DNA of 64,000 bases. Origin: Eudorina sp. 2006-703-Eu-15 (lineage: Eukaryota; Chlorophyta; Chlorophyceae; Chlamydomonadales; Volvocaceae). Location: contig BDSI01000032.1 of NCBI GenBank assembly GCA_003117195.1, forward strand, positions 364,145 to 428,144, given 5' to 3'. A model generated the notes under the pieces. That model made no database searches. It was not told where the DNA came from and saw only the letters and a program-made list of their open reading frames with translations. This document shows, one piece after another, positions 10,901 to 21,700 of this stretch. Position 1 is the first letter of the stretch; every line of letters starts with the position of its first letter. The translations under genes were made by a program, and so were the position numbers.

Positions 10901-12808
10901 GGGTGTGGACGGGTGGCGGGTGTCCTCGCGGCTTACCACCAGAAGGGGCCAGCGGGCTGGATCGCGGGGGTGCCACAACCGCCTCACTCGCGCTGCCCGC
11001 CCCACCCGGTGGTCCTAACGCCCGCGCAGGAGCGCATGGTTGCCGCGGAGGAGGAGTACATCCGCGGCCGGACAAAGCTCAAGTAGGACCTGTAATGGCG
11101 TGTCCGGGGGCGGGATGGAGTAGGATGGGGTTCAGCGGCGGCGGGGTCCCGTAGCACCACCTACGTCGTAGCGCCACCCGGTTCTGGCGCGCGCACTGCG
11201 AGAAGTTCGCGGGTGTCGGCGACGACGCGGAGGGGCTCCCCTCCACGGCCCTCCGCCCCACCCATGTGGTTGTGGCAGGGGGCGCCCGCTGAAGATCGTT
11301 TTCAGCGAGCGCCCCCTCGCGCCCCCTCGTTTCCGGCTTTTAGGGAAGGCAGAGCCGCCCGGACCCCCGTATGGTCACCCGGAACCCCTCCTCGCTGACT
11401 TCCGCACTGCCCCTCCTGGCCCCCATTTGTGTCCTGGGGCCCCCAGGGCTACGCGGCAGGAGCTGCAGCGCCTGGCTGCGGTGGTGGGCAAGAGCGAGCG
11501 GGCGGCTGCGGGTGCGTGGCGGCGCGAGCGGTCGCGCGGGGAAGAGGGAGCGCCAGGGCGGAGGTTGGGAGGGGCGGAGGGAGGGGCGGAGGTTGGGAGG
11601 GGCGGAGGGAGGGGCGGAGGTTGGGAGGGGCGGAGGGAGGGAGCGCCAGGGAGGGTGCGACAGGGAGGGAGGGGCGGAGGGAGGGCCAGGGAGGGTGCGG
11701 CAGGGAGGAGGGATGGAGGGAGGGACCGGCAGGGAGGAAGGGCCAGGAAGGCTGCGGCAGGAAGGAGGGATGGTCTTACGAGGCTTCGTTACCTGAACGG
11801 GCGCTTGTGCGGCCCTCCCGGTGCGAGGACCCACTACAGTTTACTTATCCGTGGGGCGCGAGGTGTGGATGCGGATGAGGTTGGCAGGTGATTCCTTATG
11901 GCTTTGAATATGATGGCAAGCGGCTGTGCCCTCGCAGGAAGCAAGCCTCCACCACTGCCCCGCCGTGGCGGCGGCGGGTCGCCGAGGGGTACCGCACCTG
12001 CGCTGAACTCCTTCGGCCCCTTGGCCTCGGCCATTCCCCTCTTTGTCAATAAAGACAGCGAAATCGCGAAAAATAACCCGAAAGCATAGTAGGTGTCCGG
12101 TTGGCCGATAAAGTAAAGAAATATCGGCCATTCGCCCCCCGCCCCCTCCCACAGGTGTGCTCGAAGATCTGCGCGCAATCAAGAAGGTGGACAAGGCCGT
12201 GCAGCTGCGGGCCGAGGTACGTACGGGACGGCGTTGCGGCGGACAATTCCCGTCGCATCCCTTCCCTAGACTGCACTGGACGAGCTGGGATTTCCCCGAC
12301 CCCTCACTTCACACACCCTACGAGAACCAAGGCAGTTCGCCGGGCCTCCATCTGGGCCGCACTGTGCGGGGTGAAGGGGGACCGGCCCTCGGCTGGTCCC
12401 CAAGCTTGCCGCCGGGACGTCAGCCATCGCCCCCGAGGCGATTGCCTTGCGCGCCTAGGGGCGTGCGCGCATGGTACGGGCGGCTGGGCTTGTGGCACTG
12501 GCACGTGGCATCGATTCCCCCAACCCATCCCCACCTCCCCGACCCATTAACGGAAGCCCCTGCACGCAAACGACACCGCAATGCCGCAGCCGCGCATCGA
12601 CACCGCGGCCTCCTGGCTGGGCGCCCCGGGGCCCGCCCCTCGTCCTCCACTCACCCGCCCCGCTGCCCCTAACCTCCCACCCCCCACCCCGCTTTTCTGC
12701 CCGCGCGCTTTCACACCACCGCAGGCCGCGTCCCAGGTTTCCTCGTTGCGGTCCCAGCGAAGCACCCTGCTGCAGAGCATCTACCGGATCGCCTCGAAGG
12801 ACATCTGA
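7950..12808 (+). CDS. RGS1-HXK1-interacting protein 1 (RHIP1)-like protein
   Basis: Exons 7950-8298, 8444-8521, 10183-10319, 11030-11082, 11447-11511, 12155-12216 and 12725-12808 give 275 residues with all phases matching. The N-terminal third is a charged helix (SIEAARTAAEQGIADIQKQA). A short hydrophobic segment after KNPYVSYP (ATGGLLLLPG) may touch or cross a membrane. The C-terminal half is coiled coil with the family signatures TLGRLRSTDN, EEEYIRGRTKLK, QRLAAVVGKSERAA, LEDLRAI and LRSQRSTLLQSIYRI. In order and length this matches plant RHIP1 proteins, known to contact the RGS1 regulator and hexokinase in Arabidopsis; whether that role holds in an alga is unknown. The start is the first ATG (context ACGCGATGGCT). 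The frame is also open upstream to 7920 but without an ATG there. Introns 2-5 are packed with G-rich repeats. Confidence 0.85.
9337..9971. repeat. GGT-type microsatellite tracts in intron 2 of the RHIP1-like gene
   Basis: There is a pure (GGT)n run at about 9337-9365. A longer degenerate array at about 9838-9971 alternates GGTGGTGGT with GATGTTGAT and AATACGGATGTT spacers. Both sit in the 1661-base second intron. The long Asp/His/Gly-rich frames they generate are not genes. Confidence 0.9.
10840..10923. repeat. 17-bp tandem repeat, about 5 copies (intron)
   Basis: The unit GACGGGTGGCGGGTGTG recurs five times with one substitution in intron 3 of the RHIP1-like gene. It is strongly strand-asymmetric (G on plus). 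Confidence 0.9.
11560..11641. repeat. 28-bp G-rich tandem repeat, about 3 copies (intron)
   Basis: The unit GGAGGTTGGGAGGGGC followed by GGAGGGAGGGGC repeats about three times, followed by degenerate GGGAGGG blocks to about 11770. It lies in intron 5 of the RHIP1-like gene. The runs of GGG could form G-quadruplexes in the transcript (inference). Confidence 0.85.
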
Positions 12809-14358
12809 CTGGACCGAGGCACCTAGCTTGCTTGCATGAGGGGAAAGGCAGAGACAGGAAAATCTAGAGGATTTCGCATTTGGCTGGTTGGGGTTCTTCG
12901 GTTGGACCGCGCATGTCTGTGTGTCGGCGTGGGGTTTCAGTGCGACGGAACGGCAGTAACGCCGCCAGGGCCGGGTTCAGCGCATGCGGCGTGGCCGTGG
13001 CGTGCCCTGACGCACGGACGCAGTCAAGCTCATTTGGTTTACCCTGGCGGGGCTGATGATGCTTCTAGAGGGGGGTTAACGGGGGCGATGCAGCGAGAGC
13101 TGCCTGGGGAGGAGGCGCCCTGAGTCGCAAAGAAAGTAGGCGGACGCGGGCAGAGAGCCGGACTTGGTTCTTGTTCTTTGCGTTTTTCATAATGCACAGG
13201 AGAGTCGGGCGGAGCCGGCGACAAGCCTTCCAGCCTCAGTTGGGGAGGTCGCCCGCGCCTCAGACCGGTGGAGGTCAGTACAGATCCGTTGGGAGGTCAG
13301 GCCGGATCAGCACGGGGACGCGCGAGGGCGGGTGTAGGCTGCGGCGGATGAATGGGTGGGTGGATGCTGGCGGTTGTGGAGGCCAGTCCTGGGCAGTATG
13401 GCGTGGACGGCTGCGCAGAACGGCCGGTGCGGCTCTCGGGCGGTGTGACACAGGTCATGGTGAGAAGCGGGCCCTGACCGCGGCTAATGTTGGCCGTTGC
13501 GCAAGCTTAGGACGCGCGGCTGTGCGGCTGCATACACCGTACGGCGCCAGGAGGAGTACAGGCGCGTTGGCATGTGGCCTTTGGCGCAGGGCCGCATTGC
13601 GATGAGACATTGCGCGGACTGGGCACCACCCCCCTTCGGTGCGTGTTCCCCCCTGGTGAGTCCGACCACTGATGGGCAGCGAATATAGAAACCCACTGCG
13701 GCACATGGCGGTGCAGTCTAGGGCCCTACAGCATCAGCAGCCCAGTGCCCCGAGGACGCGGCGCTGAAGCCCTCGGGAAGGCCACCAAACCCGGGCATCT
13801 GAGCCAGTGGACTGTATCGACGGTCAACGGGTCCAGGCATAGGAATATGTAGGAGTATGTACCGCGCTGTGAACCACACGCACCCCAGGGTGAGCGATTC
13901 CCTTGGCCGTCGAGAGCTGGACCGACGGGCCTGTCTGTGCATGTGTCATGCGGTGTGCCAGGAGTCCTGGCCCAGAACGACAGCACGCGGCCCCGGGGCC
14001 AGGGAAGCACAACGCCAACCAGGCGGCTCCTTCCGTCTTGCGTGCCAAATCGTACACCAGGCAGCGTGTGCCGGAGCGCGCCCCGTGAATCGTGCATCAG
14101 ATGGACGGACGGAGGGGCAGGTTGGGATGCGCCGTGCAGCGGCGCCTGCGCCTGAGGGAGCCGGGGAGGGGCTGCTCCCCCGACGGACGCAGCCGACCGC
14201 GATGAGGCACGCGCCGCGTGACTGCTGCCTGCCTCCCAAAGCATGTGTTCAGCGAGGGACCCCACCACGTGTCCACTGACGCTGACAAATGAACCCCGCC
14301 CTGCTGTATCACCGTGTATCAGCCGATTGGGAGACGGCGTCATGCTCTATGCGCTAGA
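12809..14358. other. Intergenic region, no gene seen
   Basis: The stretch lies between the RHIP1-like stop and the small gene at 14359. It should include the RHIP1-like 3' UTR and the small gene promoter. Long frames on both strands lack splice structure or family resemblance. I did not find a TGTAA polyadenylation signal close to the stop. Confidence 0.4.
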
Positions 14359-14669
14359 ATGTCAGGCAAGGGGACGGCCCGGAGGTCCGGACTGGGCATT
14401 AAGGACAAGTCGTACCGTGCTCGGCTGCACAATGCCCCACCCTGGGATTCGCTTCTGCGCTCCGACGACAGCGCGCACAAATCCAGGTGAAGGAATACCC
14501 CATCATGATGATGCAGCATTCACCTACGTTGCACCCTCTGAGCGACCGCAGCACATCATCCAGGCCGTCACAAGTACACCACCCCATATATACTCGGGCA
14601 TCTCGCATGCATGGAACGCCGTCGGGAGGACCAGCCGGACACGGCCAACAACAACACCGAGGTCTTTGA
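14359..14669 (+). CDS. Small two-exon protein, unknown function (77 residues)
   Basis: Exon 1 is 14359-14486 and starts MSGKGTARRSGLGIKDK. Exon 2 is 14564-14669. The donor is CCAG/GTGAAG; an in-frame TGA directly after the donor makes splicing necessary. Two acceptors 12 bases apart both keep the frame. A plus-strand TGTAA polyadenylation signal follows at about 14894. The product is basic with RARLHNAPPWDSLLRSDD, then HHPIYTRASRMHGTPSGG and a Gly/Gln tail. The P-x-Y-T-x-S-x-x-x-G-x-P pattern faintly recalls short microtubule inner proteins of cilia. That is a weak guess, and I do not recognise the family. Confidence 0.5.
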
Positions 14670-15164
14670 GGTCCAAGGACCCTCGACAGTTCGGGCGCGA
14701 TTGCCCGCCGCCGCGGCACGCCATGCTGGCCCTCTCCTTGCAGCCAGCATTCAACTACGTCGCAGCATCGTTAGCGACTGCAACATTATAATGCTAGGCC
14801 GTCACACCTGACCGGGCGGGTGTCCCCACCGGGCGGGTGTGACTGCGTCGCAGCACGCAAGTACTCGCACGAGCTGGCGCTCGAATAATGCGTCTGTAAA
14901 GAAACGTGTCAGCATGCTACGTGTCCGAGCAGTGCGGTCCGCTCATCCACAGTATTATCAGACACCGGATGCGGGGCAGGTAGATGTATAGTGAAGCGCA
15001 AGTTGGTCGACAACAGACTCAAGGAAAACCTGGGCGCGCCAGGAGCTGCCGCTGACAAACGTGTTAAGTCATTCGAGTCGGTCAGTCACATGAGAAGGCA
15101 GGGGACCGGCAGGTGGGGGTAGCAGCACAGCCCCGGAGAGCGGCGGCGCCGTAGCCGCGGGGCC

Positions 15165-15195
<31 letters not shown>

Positions 15196-15712
15196 CCGAC
15201 CGCCTCCTGCTGGACCCCAAAGCCTCCAAACCTTCCAATAAGATGCAACCTCCCGCCAGATCCGTCCGATGGTGGACGTCAAAAATGAATGCGCCGCGTC
15301 AACCCCCATCGCCTCCGGTGCCCCTTTCCCTGCGCCCAACACTCGTCAAGAGTCGCGCAGAGCACAACTAAATTGTCGCCAATACCTCGTCACGCAGCCG
15401 CAACCGCGGCTGCTGGGCGCCACACACCCCAAGCGCTGCGAATGCATTTCCGCTGTTCGCAACATTGTCACTACATATGTCGGTAAACCGAGGCGCAGAA
15501 CGCTTGGCAAGTAATTGTCAAACCGGATGTCAGCCGCGGCTTCGCCGACGGCTCCAGTGCAAACGGGTCCCAACCGGCGCACTCCACAATGCGCCCGCCA
15601 CGCAAACCGCCCCCACCGGGCACCCACTTGCGGCATAAACGCACACCCCGCAGCTTGCGCCGCTTGGCAAGCCCCAGCTTAGGCGAGGAGGCGGCCACAG
15701 AAGCGGCATCAA
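14670..15712. other. Intergenic region between convergent genes
   Basis: It holds the 3' ends of the small plus-strand gene and the minus-strand CEP164 gene, and a short CTG run at about 15163-15193. A pair of 14-base direct repeats (ACCGGGCGGGTGTC-like) lies at about 14811-14839. No further gene is seen. Confidence 0.4.
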
Positions 15713-18700
15713 TCACACCGCCGACAGCTGCTGCGCGAAGCTCTTAAGCCAGGCGCTGTGCTGCTGCAGCAGGGAACGAGCCAAGTCCACGTTGTTGCTG
15801 CCGGGCGCCGGGACGCCGCCGGCGCCACCGCTGGTTGGCGGCGCCGAGGCGGCCGCCTGGCCGCCCAGGGGCGGTGCGGACACTGTCCGTCCCGGGGAGA
15901 CCTGCCTGTTGCCACCGATGGTGCGCGCGGTGGCGGCCGGGCTGGGACTGGCTCCCGTGGCACCGGCGCCCATGCCTGGGGTGCCGCCACCGCCACCGCT
16001 TGTGCCGGCCGTCGCCGCTTTTGCGGTGAGCGCCTGCAGCTGCTCCCGCATGCGATGGAGCTGCGCGGGGCGGCCCGGGGTAAGAGGGGAGGGGATACAC
16101 GTGAAAAGTGCCCAGACCCAAGGGGGGAGGGGATGTAAGAAATGGGTTAGGCATATATGTTCATAGTGCGCTGCTCCCAGGGCAAAAGGGGGAGGGGAGG
16201 GTTGCGGAAGGCACGGCCTGGTTTGCATGCAGTTCACAGGGGGGCGCGTGGGTACACGACGACCGATGTGGCGCCGCACTGCGGGATGAGAGGGGCTGGG
16301 CGGAACGCGCGGCCGGGCAACACTGCCAGCGTGCCATGCATGCACCAGACGCGGGCGGCGCCCCTCAGCCACCAGCGCTGCCCCCTTGGGGGACACCACT
16401 TGTTGAAACACAATGCCGTCTCTACATTAAGAGACAGGTCTCATCGACACCACAGGCACGCACTCGCGCAGCAGCGCTCCATTCAAACCAAACCATGCTG
16501 CTGCCCTCACGATCCCCTGCTCGGAACTCAATAGCCCGCACTCCGGTCCGATCCGGCGCTGGCGCTGGAAAGGGTGTTTGTTCCCTCTTCGCCCCGGGCG
16601 CGCCTGCGCTCGCCCTCAGCTGGCCCCACCCATCCACTCCCCCTCTCGGCACTCCCCTTGCCCACCTGCTTGCTGTCCTCGTTGAGGCGGTGCACCTGCT
16701 CCTCCAGTCCCGCCTTGGCGCTCTGCAGCACCGCCAGCCGCTCCTCGCTGCCGGGTCCACCCGAGGACATGGCGGCGCGGAGGTCCTCCTGCAGCCGGAG
16801 GGAGAGGTGGGGGTGCGGGCGCAGCGTTGCAACGGTGCGTGAGGAGAAGGCGGACATGGGGCGGAGACCCCTGCGCGTGAGGGTCCAATCCGCACTCGAC
16901 AGTGGACCCTAGATGACGAGAGCACCGGCAAACGACAATAGCCGCATGGATCCATGGATCATACAGATCCATATGGATCCATGGGGATGAGGTGTCGTAA
17001 AGGGCTCTTGCTTTGGTGTTGGGGAGGTATCCTCCGCCTTCCCGGCATGTTTTTTTTCGTGGGGATCTCCTTGCCCCCTTGAAGTCGTCCCAGGTGTTCT
17101 GTGTTCGCGCGCCCGCTCACCTTCCAGTCGTTACGAGCCGCCTGCAGGATGGAGGAGCGCTCCTTCAGGTAGGCCTTTTGCAGCTTCAGGTACACCCAGG
17201 CCTGCGACAGGAGGCACGGAGCCGGTACCGCGCCAGCCAAGGGAGGAGCGAGGGAGGGGTCGTCAGGCCGTCACGCAGCCACGGAAACCGCCCTCGGCTA
17301 AGGCGGGCGGAGGTCAGCTGACCCAGACATGAGGACGGACAGCACTGCCGCCGCCGCAGCAGCATCACGACGCACACCCACACCCACACAGCAGTCATGG
17401 CGGACTTCTCTTCTCGCGCCTCAGTTTTTCATTCACACACGGCAGTAGGTAAAAGCAATCAGAGGAGTACAGCAGTCTTGGGATGCAGGCCCCGAGCGAG
17501 CAGGCGGCCTTCTCCAGCGTGGACGCGTCCGCCGGGGAGGGAGCTACAGACGCCGCACCGCTGCTGACCCAATGCCGTAGCCCATCAGGCCAGGTCTGCC
17601 CCCAGCCCGCATCGTTTCGCTGCACCCGACCCTGGGTTTGGCTTTTCTTTTCTTCTTTACCCGACCCGACGGGTGAGCAATTGCCGCTGCAGCTGCACTC
17701 GGCTCGGGACTCAGCCCGCGCTTCCGCGTCTCCGGGCCCAGCAACTCAAGAGGCCTGTGGCATCACTCACACACACTCACCCGGGACAGCACCGGGTCCT
17801 CCGCAGCCGCGGGGGGCAGCACCGCGTTGGTCCAATCTATGGAGGGCGGCTGCAGCGCCGACGAGAGCTGCGCCGGGGGGCCGAAGCTTGCGTTGCGAGC
17901 CCGCTGGGGGGACGTGTGCTGCTGCTGTTGCGGCTGTTGTTGCTGCTGCGGCTGCTGTTGGGCTTGCGCCGCGACTGCAGGCAGTTGTCAGCAGGCGTCA
18001 CAGGCATACAGCAGCACCAGCACAACTTCTCACCAGACCAGACGAAGCGCCATGGCTTCATGTCGGGTTAAACCAAGTGCGCAGGACTTGCTCATTTTTG
18101 CAACGACTGGACTAGCTAAGGTTAGCACGGCCCGTCACCCCCGTCGCTCCCGCCCTCGCCATCTCGTTGGCGTGAAGTCGTCAATACCTCTCTGCCTCAA
18201 CACCTGCTGCCATCGACTTCCACCGACCCTTCCCCGCCTCTGCCCCAACACACGCCACAAGCCCCAAGCTCTCACTCACGTGGCATAAGCAGCTGCAGGC
18301 TGCGATGCAGGTTCTCCGCCAGACTGACCAGGTCGGGCAGGTTGGTTGGCGCGCTCTGCGCCGCCACGGCCGCGTTCTGCGCCGCAATCGCCGCAGCGTA
18401 CTGCGCCGCCGCTAGGTCGTACGGCAGGTACTGCTGCCCGGCACCGACCGCGCCGCCACCAGAGCTTGCGCCAGCGAGCAGGGTCGACTGCTGGGGGGGC
18501 TGCTGCAGCTGTGGGTCGGACGGCAGCATGATGGGCGGCGCGGAGTGGTGTTGCAACTTGACCGGGTAGGGGGCAGCGGCCATGTAGGCGGGTCCGCCCT
18601 GCTGCCGCGGCCCCGGCAATTTGGGGCTGAGCGCCGGCAGCGGGCCGGGCCACATGGAGGTGGAGGCGCGCAGGTCGTCGCCGCTGAGTGTGGTGGTGGA

Positions 18701-21700
18701 GGCACCCACGGGCATGGTACCCCGGGAGAGGGCGGTGGAGGCGGTGAGGTTGGCGGTGGAGAGGGGCGGCGGCGGTGACAGGGTGCCGTTGACGGGGCCG
18801 GCGGCGGCGTGCAGGCCGATCATGCTCGCGTGCAGGTCATCGGAGGGCTGCGGAGGGGACTGCTGCTGCTGCTGCTGTTGCTGCTGCATCAGCCGGTTGC
18901 GGTAGATCTCTCGCTCGGCGGCGACCTGCACCGGCGGCACGACAAGATAAATATTTATCTATCGGTGAGCTCACTTCTTCTACTGTACCAACGATACGAC
19001 TCGCTTCGCTGTTCACGTGGTTCCGCCGCGGGTGCCGCACAAGACCCCCTCCCCGCCCTCAACGTCTTCGACCTGAACGTCCATTTCGCTGCGCTCATCT
19101 TCGGGACGTCGCCCTCTGCGAAACTTACGACGGTCCCTCGTCTGGGTGAGGCCAAGCCAAGGTGCCCTGCTGTCCCGACTGCGACACCCAGGACGTCCTC
19201 CCTGCCTCTCCGTGCAGTGTGTCTCTCCCCACCCACCCACCCACCCACCCACCCACCCACCACCCGCCGACCCACGCCCGCACCAGCCAGCCGGCCCACC
19301 TGCGCCTCCACGTCCGCCCTCATGGCCGCCATGCGCCCCGCCAGCAGTGTCCGCCGCTCCAGGTCCACCGCATCCTCCACGTTGCGCTGCATCTGACTGC
19401 GCTTCAGCTCCAGCAGGTCCTTGCCTGCGCATGCGGCCAGCGGCACGAGAGACGCGCGATGGGTGACGATGATGGCGCTGCCGCGCTGACGACCAGGCAG
19501 GACGGCATTATAAGCGACCCGGCAGCATGTCCTGTGCCTTGCTTGCCGCGGTTTCAGAAGGCCGGGTGGGCGCTTCGGCTCAGTGGGTTGGAACACCCAG
19601 GCGTCTCGCTGTGAGGACCGCTTGATGGGGGTTGCGGGCAATCAGTAGACAGTGTACAAACTGCGCTGAAACAGCCAGGGGGAGGGGACACCGCCCTCTT
19701 GATGGGTGGTTGTATTGCATATTCCGTATGAGCTCGCCACCGCTCGTTAGGATGCCAACAGTGGCAACACCCCGGATTCTCCGACATTTCCGGCTTTACC
19801 ACGCCGGGCTGCACCTGCTTGAAGCCCGGATCCCCCACCTAAGCTACAGGTTTGACCTTACCCGATTTCCTGTCGGCGGCGTCAACACCCCCGCCTTTCT
19901 GGCTTCCTGTTATCAGCTGTCAACGGCTCATTGTCGCCCGCTCATTTCTTCCCTGAAGCCAAGCCACGGCTTCCTTCACATACACACCCGCCCACCCGCC
20001 CCGGCTCACTCTGGTCCGCCACCGCCGCGAACATCGAGTCCGTGTCCGCCAGCTCCTTCTGCCGCCGCAGCAGCTGCGTGGCCACCGACTCCAGCGCCGC
20101 CGCTCGGTCCGCCAGCTCCGCCCGCACGGAGCGCAGCTCGGACTGGCAGTTCAGCAGCTGGGAGCGCAGGCTATCCAGCTCGGCGGAGCGAGACGCCACA
20201 TCAGCATCCAGCTGCACGCGCTGGGTCTGCGGGTACCAGACACGTGGCACAGACCGAAAGACGTCGGGCCACCGCGGGGTAATAGCATTCTAAACATTTT
20301 CTTCCTCAGGTTGTGACTATATCCTTCTTAACAGTTTATCTGGGTATCTACCATCTTTAACTAGTACTGTGTACGTGTATGAATGTCGTTGTAGTAAGCT
20401 GGGGCAGGTCAGAAGGTGATTGACTGAGTCAAAGCGGAGGGGCCACAGGCGAAGGAAGGCACGAGCAAGCACCCGCCGCCGCTGCCTCACCTTGAGCGCG
20501 CTGCACTGCGCCTCGGTGCGGGTCAGCTCCGACGATGCAGTGGCCAGCTGGCCGCGAGCCGCGTCCAGCGCGCCGCGGGCAGCCTGGCCAAGACGGTAGA
20601 CAAAACAGGCCAAAGGGATCATAAGGAACACACTACTTATTCCAAACACTACCGGCATGCGACGAATGCGAATACTGGGCAGAAGCAAGCCGGCTGGGAA
20701 GCCAGGACAGGCTTCAACCCTCATTGCCAGACACTCTACGGTATCTATCGCGCGGCAAGGACGGGTTCCCGCACCGCACGCGTTGATTGCCGCGCGTCCG
20801 GCCCGGGCTTTTCCTGTCTGACGACGCACTCCTCCAGGATGACATCCGCAGACACATGCACGAGGCCAGCTGCTTCCCCTGAGAGCCCACTTTACACGAC
20901 CGCAAATCGTCTTGCCAAGGCGGAGACTGCCGGCCCAACCCCACGACATGACACAAAGCCCCATCGCATACCTCGAGCTGCTTCTGCAGGGCCTCGTACT
21001 CCAGGGTCGCCGCGCTTTTTAGCTGCTCCACCACCTGGATCTCCTACACGAAGCGAGCGCGGGTAGGGGTAGGAGATGAGGAGGCGAGGGGGCGGGGTGG
21101 GATTGAGGCCCACGCACCATGCCGCCACCCACTGGCAGTACCGCAGGCGCAAGAAGCCCCCAGGCCCCCCCAGCATACACCGTCTCCTCTCGGGCCCCGG
21201 CCCGGGTCGCACCTTGGACTGCAGGGCAGTGCGTGACGTCGACAGCTCCGTCACCACCTCCTGCGGCACCACCACACCACCGTACCGTAAGAACGCAACT
21301 GGCGCGCCAGATCAACAACGTCGTCTCACAGCCAACAGGCACCGCTCGAGCTCGGGCTGGGCGTTCGTCCGCGGCACAGAGAACGTCACAACCAACCGCA
21401 GCTGTTACACCGTTTTTTCGACACCCCGCACACACCTGTGTCGCCCCCGGTGCTGTCCGGCCCCTCCTCCCACCGCCCCCGCCCGGCCCTCACCTTGAGC
21501 TCCGCCTGCCGGGCTACCAGCTGCTTATTGATCGCCGCCAGGTCGTCCTCCTTGTTCCGCAGGTCGGCGCTCACACGACTCATGGTGGCCTGCGTGGCCG
21601 ACACCTGCGCTGTCAGCTGCTCCGACTCGGCACGAAGCGCCTGTGGCCGCGGATGGGTGTGGTAGGATTACCACGGGACGCAGTCAAGTAAGCGCACGCC

